Source: an uncultured Lachnospiraceae bacterium (lineage in GTDB: Bacteria; Bacillota; Clostridia; Lachnospirales; Lachnospiraceae). Taken from it: DNA of 25,470 bases. Shown here in pieces: positions 16,532-23,970 of the stretch. How positions within the stretch are numbered: position 1 is the stretch's first letter; each line of letters opens with the position of its first letter. A program made the translations under genes and the position numbers. The notes under the pieces were generated by a model. It was not told the DNA's origin and searched no databases. It worked only from the letters and a program-made list of their open reading frames with translations. The stretch covers positions 1 to 25,470 of the forward strand of contig CAJUFL010000054.1 in assembly GCA_910585605.1 (NCBI GenBank), read 5' to 3'.

Positions 16532-16563
16532 AGTCCGGGACTGTGGTTTCGGGCTTGTTTTGT
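16532..16563 (+). terminator. Rho-independent terminator after degV
   Basis: AGTCCGGGA (16532-16540) pairs with TTTCGGGCT (16547-16555), using G-U pairs, around a 6-nt loop, followed by TGTTTTGTT. Confidence 0.65.
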
Positions 16564-16615
16564 TATTGATAAAAAAGATAAAATTAGTGCACATAGAATA
16601 TACATAATAAAAATA

Positions 16616-16644
16616 TGTCCCAAAAATGTATTTTTTGTCCCAAA
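16616..16644 (+). promoter_or_regulatory. Direct-repeat operator candidate before the ietAS promoter
   Basis: TGTCCCAAA occurs at 16616-16624 and again at 16636-16644. The start-to-start distance is 20 bp, about two helical turns, so a protein would meet both on the same face. The second copy ends 3 bp before the -35 box. This placement suits an activator or a repressor of the downstream operon. Confidence 0.6.
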
Positions 16645-16647
16645 GCA

Positions 16648-16675
16648 TTGACAATGGAAAAATAGGGTGTATAAT
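16648..16675 (+). promoter_or_regulatory. Strong sigma-A promoter of the ietAS operon
   Basis: Perfect TTGACA (16648-16653) and perfect TATAAT (16670-16675) separated by 16 bp. The leader would be only about 25 nt. It is one of the best promoters in the window, which suggests that strong expression must be held in check, perhaps through the adjacent direct repeats. Confidence 0.85.
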
Positions 16676-16707
16676 TAGGGATATAAATAAAACAGGGGCG
16701 TGTTGTC

Positions 16708-17754
16708 ATGAAAAAGAAAAATGTGATTAATTTAATTAGATTTTATGCGGAGCATAATGATTCGGGTTTCCGCAATGAAGCACATGAAATTGCCAGAGAG
16801 TTTGAACAAAAGGGAGATTATCAACTGGCAGAGTATATTATGGCATTGATGTCCAATGCAAACACGTTCATTCCACAGATGAGTGAAGACGATAATGCTA
16901 TGTTTGAGCGTGTCCGGACAGATTCGGACACATTGTATTTACCAGAACCGATTGCAAGGGATTTATTGGGTATTTTACATGCGGTGAATCATCATGCAGG
17001 AGTAAATAAGTTTTTGCTACAAGGTAAACCGGGGACAGGTAAGACGGAAGCGGTGAAACAATTGGCAAGAACTATGAATCGGGAGATATTTATGGTGGAT
17101 TTTGCGGCGATAATTGACAGCAAAATGGGGCAGACCACAAAAAATATATCTAGATTGTTTAAAGAAATGAATAGTTTTGTGCATCCGGAACAGGTTATTG
17201 TCCTATTTGATGAAATCGATGCGGTTGCCTTGGATAGAACGAATTCTAATGATTTGAGAGAGATGGGACGAGCTACATCTGCCATGTTAAAAGGTATGGA
17301 TCATATAAATGACCGTATAGTATTAGTTGCCACTACAAATCTATATGAACACTTTGACAAGGCATTGACACGTCGGTTTGATGCTATCATTAATTTTAAC
17401 AGATATGGCAGGGATGATTTGATTATGGTTGCAGAAAAACTATTGGAGAATTATTTGATAAAATTCAAATTGGCAAATAAAGATATCAGATTGTTTAGAA
17501 AGATAATGAATCAGATTGCTGATATGCCGTATCCGGGTGATTTGAAAAATATGATTAAATCAGCAGTGGCATTTAGTGACCCGCAAGATGGAGTGGATTA
17601 TTTTAGAAGATTATACTATGCAGCGTTTGGAGAAATGCCGCAAGATATTGTTTCTCTAAAAGAACGGGGGTTTACGATACGAGAGATAAGTGTCTTAACA
17701 AAGAAGTCAAAAAGTAGTATTGATAGAGAATTGAAAGGAATTGCAGATGAATAA
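16708..17754 (+). CDS. ietA: AAA+ ATPase of an IetAS-type system, with C-terminal helix-turn-helix
   Basis: A 348-residue cytosolic AAA+ ATPase. An N-terminal helical region (1-95) precedes the core: Walker A GKPGTGKT (106-113), Walker B VLFDEID with D168 and E169, sensor 1 VATTN, and arginines in LTRRFDAI. The lid follows to about 310. Residues 317-343 (LKERGFTIREISVLTKKSKS onward) read as a helix-turn-helix like those of resolvases. It overlaps the subtilase gene by 8 nt. In the IetAS pair known from an Agrobacterium Ti plasmid the ATPase acts as the antitoxin for the protease, and the pair has been recovered as an anti-phage system; that role is inferred here from family and gene order. 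A weak AGGGGCG lies before ATG 16708. Confidence 0.85.
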   Translation: MKKKNVINLIRFYAEHNDSGFRNEAHEIAREFEQKGDYQLAEYIMALMSNANTFIPQMSEDDNAMFERVRTDSDTLYLPEPIARDLLGILHAVNHHAGVNKFLLQGKPGTGKTEAVKQLARTMNREIFMVDFAAIIDSKMGQTTKNISRLFKEMNSFVHPEQVIVLFDEIDAVALDRTNSNDLREMGRATSAMLKGMDHINDRIVLVATTNLYEHFDKALTRRFDAIINFNRYGRDDLIMVAEKLLENYLIKFKLANKDIRLFRKIMNQIADMPYPGDLKNMIKSAVAFSDPQDGVDYFRRLYYAAFGEMPQDIVSLKERGFTIREISVLTKKSKSSIDRELKGIADE

Positions 17755-19999
17755 TTTATTGGAACTGAAAGGACAATTTATGCATAGGAAAAACCCAAGT
17801 GCATTTGGACCACTAAATCTTCCAAAGGGATCTGTGGTAACAGAGGAGCATTTGCATGATTTGAAGAAACAATTGTCTGGTGTATTGGCAACTTGGGTAG
17901 AGGATAACACGCTACAAGGAGCTTTGGTAAGTGTGCATTATAAAACGGTTATTGCTAAGAGTAATCGCATACAGAGTTTATTGTCGAATGCGGGAAAGAA
18001 ACCAAATGATTCTGTTAGAGGAGCAAAATTTGTTTGGGAAGATACACCAGAGGGCAAAGTGCAGAAGCATGTTTTTACACATTTCGTATCTTTGGATGCG
18101 ATAAGAAAATCAATTCAGTTGTTGGATACAGTTGCTAGAATAGTTAATGATGATTATGGTGGGCAAATTACGGAAAGCAACACAAAAGATATAAATTCCG
18201 GAAAATACAATAATAAATTAATGTCTAAATCTGCTTTTTTGAGGGTGATTGCAGATGCTAATTATGTGGAGTTTTTTACGGTGGATAGAGTATTGGAGCC
18301 TATTATTGGAGAATCCATAATTACAATATATAAAACAGGTGTTGATACGCAAGTGCTATTCAGTAAATTGGGTATTTCGTTAACGAATGGTAAAATGATA
18401 GACGAGACTACATTACGTCTGAATCAAAACGAAATTGAAATACTACAAAATAATGCATCTTATTTGATTGCGATGAATGTAGTAGATTTTTCTGAATTTT
18501 TAGAGGATGAGAACAAAGGATTGGAAGTAAAGGATACTGCAGAGGAATATTTGATACCTGCACCGCAAAACGAACCCATTGTAGGGGTAATAGATACAAG
18601 GTTTGATGAACGGGTTTATTTTCATGAATGGGTTGAATATGAGGATATGTTGGATGAGAATATAGAACCGGTAAAAGATGATTATTTTCACGGAACAGCA
18701 GTTTCTTCAATTATAGTAGATGGTCCCTCATTTAATCCTAATCTACAGGATAACTGTGGTCGTTTTCGTGTAAAACACTTTGGTGTGGCAATAGCCCGAG
18801 GATTTAGTTCTTTTGAGATTCTAAAAATGATTAAGGATATAGTGGCAAAAAATAGAGATATTAAAGTATGGAATCTGTCACTTGGTTCAGCAATGGAGAT
18901 AAATCCTAATTTTATGTCACCGGAATCGGCAGAAATTGACCGCATCCAAAGTGAATATGATGTGATTTTTGTTGTGGCAGGAACAAATAAGAAGTTGATT
19001 GAGGGAGATAGGGAAATGCGAATAGGGGCACCGGCAGATTCCTTAAATTCGCTTGTAGTGAATGCTGTGGATTTTAACGGAAAAAAGGCATCTTATACAA
19101 GGGTAGGACCGGTGTTATCCTTTTTTTACAAGCCGGATGTAAGCTATTATGGTGGTGACGGTGCGGAGAAAATGGTGGTCTGTGAACCGAATGGAATAGC
19201 GTATGTGTCAGGTACGTCTTTTGCGGCACCGTGGGTTACAAGAAAATTGGCATATTTGATTCACAGAATGGGCTTTAGCCGTGAGATTGCAAAGGCTTTG
19301 ATTATAGATTCAGCCGCAGGTTGGAATCGGAAAGACGATACAAGCTATGCGATAGGATATGGTATCGTTCCGAAAAAAATAGAAGATTTGCTACATTGCA
19401 GGGATGATGAGATTCGGTTTGTGCTTAAGGGGACGATTGAAGAGTATGAGACATATACTTATCAGCTTCCTGTGCCAAAGGATCAGGACGGACATCCCTA
19501 TTTTGCGAGGGCAACATTAGTATATTTCCCCAAAAGTGATAGAAATCAGGGAGTAGACTATACCAGTACGGAAATGGATATTCATTTTGGGCGTTTGCAG
19601 GAGAAAGATGGGAAAGCTTCGATTAAATCAATTGATAAAAATAAGCAGGCTGATGAGGGATTGCATATATTGTATGAGGAAAATGTCCGTAAGTTTCATC
19701 GAAAATGGGACAATGTAAAGCATATCGGTGAAATCATTAAGGATAGAGCCAGACCGAGAAAGGTATATAATTCTGGTATGTGGGGACTTTTGATTCGCAC
19801 AAAGGAACGTCAGGAAGCAGGAGCAGGTCAGGGCTTACCTTTTGGTGTGGTAGTTACCTTGAGGGAAATGAACGGCGTCAACCGTTTGGATAACTTTATA
19901 CAATTGTGTATGATGCATGGCTGGATAGTAAATGAATATAAACCGGATGTATTGCAAAAGGTTTATGAAAAAGCAGAAGAGGAAATTGATTTTGAATAG
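17747..19999 (+). CDS. ietS: Subtilisin-like serine protease (S8) of an IetAS-type system
   Basis: A 750-residue intracellular subtilase without signal peptide. The N-terminal 280 residues form an unassigned domain, probably for recognition or control. The S8 domain (about 275-540) has the full triad: D283 in VGVIDT, H315 in FHGTAV, and S491 in SGTSFAAP, with N414 in FVVAGTN as the oxyanion-hole residue. A C-terminal domain of about 200 residues of mostly strand character follows (FVLKGTIEEYETYTYQLPVP, GMWGLLIRTKE), as in other IetS proteins. ATG 17747 has AAAGGA upstream; it starts inside the ATPase gene, so translation is coupled. Likely effector, cutting host or phage proteins when released by the ATPase. 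The substrate is unknown. Confidence 0.88.
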   Translation: MNNLLELKGQFMHRKNPSAFGPLNLPKGSVVTEEHLHDLKKQLSGVLATWVEDNTLQGALVSVHYKTVIAKSNRIQSLLSNAGKKPNDSVRGAKFVWEDTPEGKVQKHVFTHFVSLDAIRKSIQLLDTVARIVNDDYGGQITESNTKDINSGKYNNKLMSKSAFLRVIADANYVEFFTVDRVLEPIIGESIITIYKTGVDTQVLFSKLGISLTNGKMIDETTLRLNQNEIEILQNNASYLIAMNVVDFSEFLEDENKGLEVKDTAEEYLIPAPQNEPIVGVIDTRFDERVYFHEWVEYEDMLDENIEPVKDDYFHGTAVSSIIVDGPSFNPNLQDNCGRFRVKHFGVAIARGFSSFEILKMIKDIVAKNRDIKVWNLSLGSAMEINPNFMSPESAEIDRIQSEYDVIFVVAGTNKKLIEGDREMRIGAPADSLNSLVVNAVDFNGKKASYTRVGPVLSFFYKPDVSYYGGDGAEKMVVCEPNGIAYVSGTSFAAPWVTRKLAYLIHRMGFSREIAKALIIDSAAGWNRKDDTSYAIGYGIVPKKIEDLLHCRDDEIRFVLKGTIEEYETYTYQLPVPKDQDGHPYFARATLVYFPKSDRNQGVDYTSTEMDIHFGRLQEKDGKASIKSIDKNKQADEGLHILYEENVRKFHRKWDNVKHIGEIIKDRARPRKVYNSGMWGLLIRTKERQEAGAGQGLPFGVVVTLREMNGVNRLDNFIQLCMMHGWIVNEYKPDVLQKVYEKAEEEIDFE

Positions 20000-20093
20000 T
20001 ATTGAGAGTTTCTTGAAATATCAGTCAAAGAGGATGGCAGGGAACTAAGGAAAAACAAGAATGTAAATGCTATTTAGCTTTTACATAGAAAAA

Positions 20094-20120
20094 CCAAGCA
20101 CCATGAGATGCTTGGCTTTT
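20094..20120 (+). terminator. Rho-independent terminator of the ietAS operon
   Basis: CCAAGCA (20094-20100) pairs with TGCTTGG (20109-20115) around an 8-nt loop, followed by CTTTT. A second, AT-rich hairpin (TGTAAATGC with GCTTTTACA) lies just before it, at about 20062-20085. Confidence 0.85.
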
Positions 20121-20227
20121 GCTGAAAAGTATATATACAGTTTCAGCTAGTTAAATTATTCCGCAAAATAATTTTAACACTGTATATCTACTTTCGCAAG
20201 GGTAATTTGTGAAAGGAGGCTAAAAGG

Positions 20228-20335
20228 ATGTATATATTTAGACCATGGATTACCACAAAGGATGGAACAAGAATTTATGCCAAGAACTATGGGAAAAAAG
20301 CATTTAAGATTTGGGTAGATACTAAGAAAAAATAA
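20228..20335 (+). CDS. 35-residue basic small protein
   Basis: AAAGGAGGCTAAAAGG immediately precedes ATG 20228. The product, beginning MYIFRPWITTKDGTRIYAKN, is basic and ends KIWVDTKKK. I recall near-identical short ORFs with the YGKKAF(K/P)IWV pattern scattered in Lachnospiraceae genomes, always short and unassigned. The very strong ribosome site and recurrence argue for a real peptide. It stands between the ietAS terminator and the membrane-protein gene. Function unknown. Confidence 0.6.
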   Translation: MYIFRPWITTKDGTRIYAKNYGKKAFKIWVDTKKK

Positions 20336-20398
20336 AGATATGGGATGCAGAATTTGTTTAGCTGACAGATTCTGCAATTAAATAAAGGAGTGTTAAAA

Positions 20399-20434
20399 AT
20401 GGCAAAGACAAGTAGTATAAAGGAGGCAATATAA
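20399..20434 (+). CDS. 11-codon leader ORF before the membrane protein
   Basis: AAGGAGTGTTAAAA precedes ATG 20399, which opens MAKTSSIKEAI and stops at 20434, one base before the next gene's ATG. The sequence includes the AAAGGAGG ribosome site for that gene, so ribosomes finishing here would cover or deliver to it. MAKTSSI(K/Q)EAI also looks like the conserved start of a longer protein I have seen in related genomes, so this may be a relic whose body was replaced. Confidence 0.4.
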   Translation: MAKTSSIKEAI

Positions 20435-20435
20435 A

Positions 20436-21119
20436 ATGATAAATGGTATATTAAATGCTTATGAAGAGACAAGACGACAGAATGAGGGTGATATTTTTAA
20501 AGTTTTGAAGCGTGCGGGAATAGGTTTACATATTTATTTGATTTTCCTGTTAATATGTGGTTTTACAATGTATATAACATTAGTGATGAATCAGAAAAAA
20601 GGTTTTTTTTGCACATTAGTAGCTTTAGTTATTGTGTCTCAGATAATGGATGTATTGGATAGAAAAAGAAATCAAAAAAAATGGAATGAAAATATACATA
20701 AATATCATGATAAACTAGATATAGTCAAAGAAATATTATCCAAGCCAGAATTTAATATGTATGAAAAAAATAAACTGAAACAGCTTATTTGCAAGTATAA
20801 AGTAGATATTGATAACATTAAAAAGGAAAATTTAGATATAAAACAAAATTACAATGATTTTTGTGGTGGATATATCGTACCAGTTATTGCTTTTGGTGCA
20901 GGAAAATTATCTCAAGAAATAACAGGTGAAGACTTGTTTGCGATTTGTGTGGGTGTGATTGCACTTCTTGTTCTTATAAAAGTAATGATTGATAATATTT
21001 GGATGATGCGAATAGAAATTATAGAAGGAAATGAAATTGAAAGAAAACAGGATTTTATGCAGAAGCTACAAGACTTATTAGATAGAGATTTTCCTATTGA
21101 GGAAAAAGATTTATTGTAG
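20436..21119 (+). CDS. Hypothetical helical membrane protein
   Basis: A 227-residue protein with two membrane hairpins. An N-terminal amphipathic stretch (ETRRQNEGDIFKVLKRAG) leads to two helices at about 30-49 and 53-70. A charged, probably coiled-coil cytoplasmic section (about 72-143) is followed by helices at about 146-160 and 167-185 and a charged C-terminal tail (about 190-227). I do not recognise the family. AAAGGAGG directly precedes ATG 20436. It has very low G+C, unlike the backbone genes. In a defence island such a protein could be a membrane effector or a phage-exclusion factor, but nothing in its sequence proves that. Confidence 0.75.
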   Translation: MINGILNAYEETRRQNEGDIFKVLKRAGIGLHIYLIFLLICGFTMYITLVMNQKKGFFCTLVALVIVSQIMDVLDRKRNQKKWNENIHKYHDKLDIVKEILSKPEFNMYEKNKLKQLICKYKVDIDNIKKENLDIKQNYNDFCGGYIVPVIAFGAGKLSQEITGEDLFAICVGVIALLVLIKVMIDNIWMMRIEIIEGNEIERKQDFMQKLQDLLDRDFPIEEKDLL

Positions 21120-21349
21120 GTTAAATCAGGCTTTATTCAAATGCCTTTTATGTTAAACTATAATGTGAGGTAGTATTTTATGATAAAACCGTGCACATTT
21201 CTGTTGTTGCGTGAGAAAAGTATGCCATTGATATTAAATTTTTTCCTGCTAGAAGATTATTTGAATATCCATATTAGTTTAAGCTGTTCATGCTTTAGGG
21301 ATTTGTATAAACACTCATGCCAGAATTAGGTTAAGAGGTGCTTTCAAAT

Positions 21350-21565
21350 TTGGAAGAATCAACAGAAAAATCAGTAGAGATTTCTAAAACGGCATATATA
21401 GCCATTAGATATTATGAAAAATAATAGGGAATTTACTTTAGATGAGATAGCAAGATTAATAGGCTTAAAAAGGCAAAAACAAGACAGTTATTAAATGAAC
21501 TGATATCTAAGGGAAATTTAACATGTACAGATGTTACAAAAAGGAGAAAATATATTAAAGTGTAA
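21350..21565 (+). pseudogene. Winged-helix remnant with two frame changes
   Basis: Three short frames join into one domain. TTG 21350 (AAGAGGTG upstream) gives LEESTEKSVEISKTAYIAI up to 21424. ATG 21414 gives MKNNREFTLDEIARLIGLK to 21494. From 21467 the frame KKAKTRQLLNELISKGNL runs to TAA 21563. Together they read as a helix-turn-helix plus wing, the kind found at the C terminus of AlbA_2/MloA-type ATPases. The second break is in an A-run and is explained by one lost base. The remaining intergenic sequence, 21120-21349, shows nothing I can name. Confidence 0.6.
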
Positions 21566-21607
21566 TGTCTTTGTTACGAAGAAAAAACAAGCAAGAAGGT
21601 GACCCCC

Positions 21608-22747
21608 ATGCAATTACCATATTCAGAAAACCTAGAGATTCAACGTTTAAGTCGAATATTTGATAATACAAGTGAGTGCTACAAATTTTTCTGGTTTCAG
21701 GCAATTGTTTCTAAGGTGTTGGAAGGTAAACAGTACATAACATACGAAGAATTAATTGATGAGATGATTGTGGATGCATGGTATATGGTAGTCGAGTATC
21801 ACCTAAATTTGGGTCCAAGGGATACGTTAGAAGGTCTGGTGCATTATTTACATCAGATATCCGGGCTGAAATCTTCAGAAAAAAAGGAAAATATCATTAA
21901 CTATTTGAAAAACTGCAAGGATAGGGAAGTGGCCAGGCGAAAAAGAATACTTACCAAAAACGTTCCATATCGTATTCAGGCACCCTTCATGGATAAAATG
22001 AAGGGAAAAGAATGGAATGTGTCAGAGAGTGCATTGGTTTCACGAATTAATCAGGAACACAGGTTAATGTATTATTTTGAAAGTCTAAATGGCATGCAGA
22101 CTACAATTCGTTTAAATCCAGAGTGGTTTGCATATATCCATAAGAATCAGGAAATTATAAAAGGTTGGCTTATGTATAGCATGATTATATATTTGCAGAA
22201 ACGAAACCCCAGTGTTCCAGGAATTGCAGATAAATTGTATCCGCCGCAGGAGCGGAAATTAGAAAAAGTCAAAAAATACTGGAAATTGCTGTTGACGTTA
22301 CAACCAGTTTATGAAATTTATGGACATGTGCAATTATCAGATAAAGACATTTCGATTGATCATTTTGTTCCATGGTCTTATGTGGCACATGATGAATTTT
22401 GGAATTTGCATCCTACGACAAGAAGCATCAACAGTAGTAAGAGTAATCATTTGCCGGATTGGAAAACCTATTTTCCGCAACTGGCAAGGTTAGAGTACTT
22501 CTCTTATGAAATGATATGGAAATATGATGTCGTGCGTGATGAATTTGAAAAATGTGCGAAGGAACATTTAAATGATGATACGGTGCGCAGAAAGATTTAT
22601 CAAGAGGGGCAGGATTTTATAAGTTTTTCCAATGCATTGGAGGAAACGGTGCAGCCGATATATCAATCTGCAAAAAATTGTGGATTTAAAGATTGGATTT
22701 ATATGGGTGGGAAGGATAATAATGAATCTGACAATATCTTATTATAA
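21608..22747 (+). CDS. HNH endonuclease domain protein
   Basis: A 379-residue protein whose C-terminal half holds an HNH nuclease motif: D251-H252 in SIDHFVPW, N266 in FWNLHPTT, and N275, K278, N280 and H281 in INSSKSNHL, the usual beta-beta-alpha metal site. The N-terminal 240 residues are helical and begin LPYSENLEIQRLSRIFDNTSECYKFFWFQAI, a pattern I associate with a family of nucleases found near restriction and defence genes. It probably cleaves DNA; target is unknown. The start is ATG 21608 with AAGAAGGTGA upstream. The last few residues (GGKDNNESDNILL) overlap the start of a methyltransferase remnant and may be an acquired tail. Confidence 0.85.
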   Translation: MQLPYSENLEIQRLSRIFDNTSECYKFFWFQAIVSKVLEGKQYITYEELIDEMIVDAWYMVVEYHLNLGPRDTLEGLVHYLHQISGLKSSEKKENIINYLKNCKDREVARRKRILTKNVPYRIQAPFMDKMKGKEWNVSESALVSRINQEHRLMYYFESLNGMQTTIRLNPEWFAYIHKNQEIIKGWLMYSMIIYLQKRNPSVPGIADKLYPPQERKLEKVKKYWKLLLTLQPVYEIYGHVQLSDKDISIDHFVPWSYVAHDEFWNLHPTTRSINSSKSNHLPDWKTYFPQLARLEYFSYEMIWKYDVVRDEFEKCAKEHLNDDTVRRKIYQEGQDFISFSNALEETVQPIYQSAKNCGFKDWIYMGGKDNNESDNILL

Positions 22748-22796
22748 TAAAAATGCAGAAGAATTTTGCAGGGATATGAAAGATAGCTTGCGATAA
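22722..22796 (+). pseudogene. N-terminal fragment of a class I methyltransferase
   Basis: ATG 22722, after GGGAAGGATAAT, gives 24 codons, MNLTISYYNKNAEEFCRDM onward, and stops at 22796. YYN(K)NAEEF is the conserved start of a large group of small SAM-dependent methyltransferases (tehB-like). The SAM-binding motif and the rest of the domain are missing, and the ORF begins inside the HNH gene in another frame. It looks like a deletion remnant left when the next gene was brought in. Confidence 0.5.
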
Positions 22797-22835
22797 CCAT
22801 AAATATAAGAGGAATCTTACAAGGAGAACCACAAA

Positions 22836-23615
22836 ATGAACAACAAAAAACCACATTCACAAGCAATAGAAGAATTAACCCTAATGCTAATGTATCTGAC
22901 AAGAACGCAGGACAATAATGAATTTTGCAGATACAGGGAATTAAGCTGGAAAGGTTATGATTTTAACATTCTTGAAAGACTTGAAAATGACGAATCAATA
23001 TATCAGCCAAGAAGCCGCAGAGGCTATGAAAAATATCTCTATCTGACGGAGCAGGGACGGATGAAGGCACAGGAGCTTTTGAAACAATATGGTCTTTCGG
23101 ATAAAGATTTGAACGAACGGTTTGAGTTTAGGAATATTCTTCCAGAAGAAGCAGAGCAGGCAACATCTATCGAGAAAATATGTTTTCCTCCTAATGAAGC
23201 ATGCTCTGAGGCTGCGATGAAAGAAAGAACAATTATGGTGCCTGACCTGTTTCTGGTTGCAGTTGACAAAAAGACAGGAATGCTTGCAGGATTCTTAAAT
23301 GGGATTTCCACCAATGAGTATTCTTTCAGGGATGAGTTTTTCTCAAATGCCAAGCTGCATGACCCGGTAGGAAAAAATGTAATGCTACTAGGATTGGATG
23401 TGCTTCCGGAATATCGTAGTCAGGGATTGGCAAAAGAAATCATGTTTCAATATCTCCGCAGAGAATGCGAAAGGGGCAGAAAAATGGTGATTTTGACGTG
23501 CTTAAAGTCAAAAGTTAAGATGTATGAGAAGATGGGATTTCACAATAACGGAATCGCTGAATCCTCATGGGGTGGAGAGCAGTGGTATGAAATGAGTTAT
23601 GTGTTGAATATTTAA
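22836..23615 (+). CDS. DUF6429-GNAT acetyltransferase fusion
   Basis: A 259-residue fusion. Residues 1-85 form a DUF6429 domain, a winged-helix-like unit recognised by MLMYLTRTQ, RELSWKGYDFNILERLE and the YLTEQGRMKAQELL helix. Residues about 95-259 are a GNAT N-acetyltransferase: GLDVLPEYRSQGLAKEIM is motif A with the Q/R-x-x-G-x-G/A acetyl-CoA loop, and VKMYEKMGFH is motif B. The acyl acceptor is unknown. AAGGAGAACCACAA precedes ATG 22836. The DUF6429 part is often found alone as a small DNA-binding-like protein, so the fusion may regulate as well as acetylate. The codon use is closer to the backbone than that of its AT-rich neighbours. Confidence 0.88.
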   Translation: MNNKKPHSQAIEELTLMLMYLTRTQDNNEFCRYRELSWKGYDFNILERLENDESIYQPRSRRGYEKYLYLTEQGRMKAQELLKQYGLSDKDLNERFEFRNILPEEAEQATSIEKICFPPNEACSEAAMKERTIMVPDLFLVAVDKKTGMLAGFLNGISTNEYSFRDEFFSNAKLHDPVGKNVMLLGLDVLPEYRSQGLAKEIMFQYLRRECERGRKMVILTCLKSKVKMYEKMGFHNNGIAESSWGGEQWYEMSYVLNI

Positions 23616-23655
23616 GGTTTGAGACATAGAGAAGTATAAATCTCCCAAACCTTTC
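23616..23655 (+). terminator. Possible terminator after the GNAT gene
   Basis: GGTTTGAGA (23616-23624) can pair with TCTCCCAAACC (23641-23651) across a 16-nt loop, with a bulge. It is followed only by TTTC, so it would be weak. Beyond it, 23656-23911 has a short direct repeat (ATTTACACAG then ATTACACAG near 23724-23745) and an 8-bp inverted repeat TATCTTCT/AGAAGATA (23810-23842), but no gene. Confidence 0.35.
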
Positions 23656-23911
23656 AAATCTGTAAGTGGTTGACGGGAGGGAAAAAGGCTTGTTTTGGGG
23701 ATTTTGGGAGATTGGGGACGGAAATTTACACAGAAATTACACAGGTTGGGAAGAGTTTCAATACGATAAAATTGTAAAATGATATTGGAATGGATAAAAG
23801 GGTGTTAATTATCTTCTTTTTATTTGTAAAGGTGAGAAGATATAGGATGATGTGGTTTGAAAATTCGGTAGCATATAGTATCTTTATATATTTCTGGTTT
23901 TTGTGATCTTC

Positions 23912-23940
23912 TTGTTTGGAGAAAAAGATTATGATACAAT
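23912..23940 (+). promoter_or_regulatory. Promoter of the EEP-fold gene
   Basis: TTGTTT (23912-23917) and TACAAT (23935-23940) are 17 bp apart, about 30 nt upstream of ATG 23971. Confidence 0.6.
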
Positions 23941-23970
23941 AAAATTAGGATTCGAATGGGGAGATTAACT

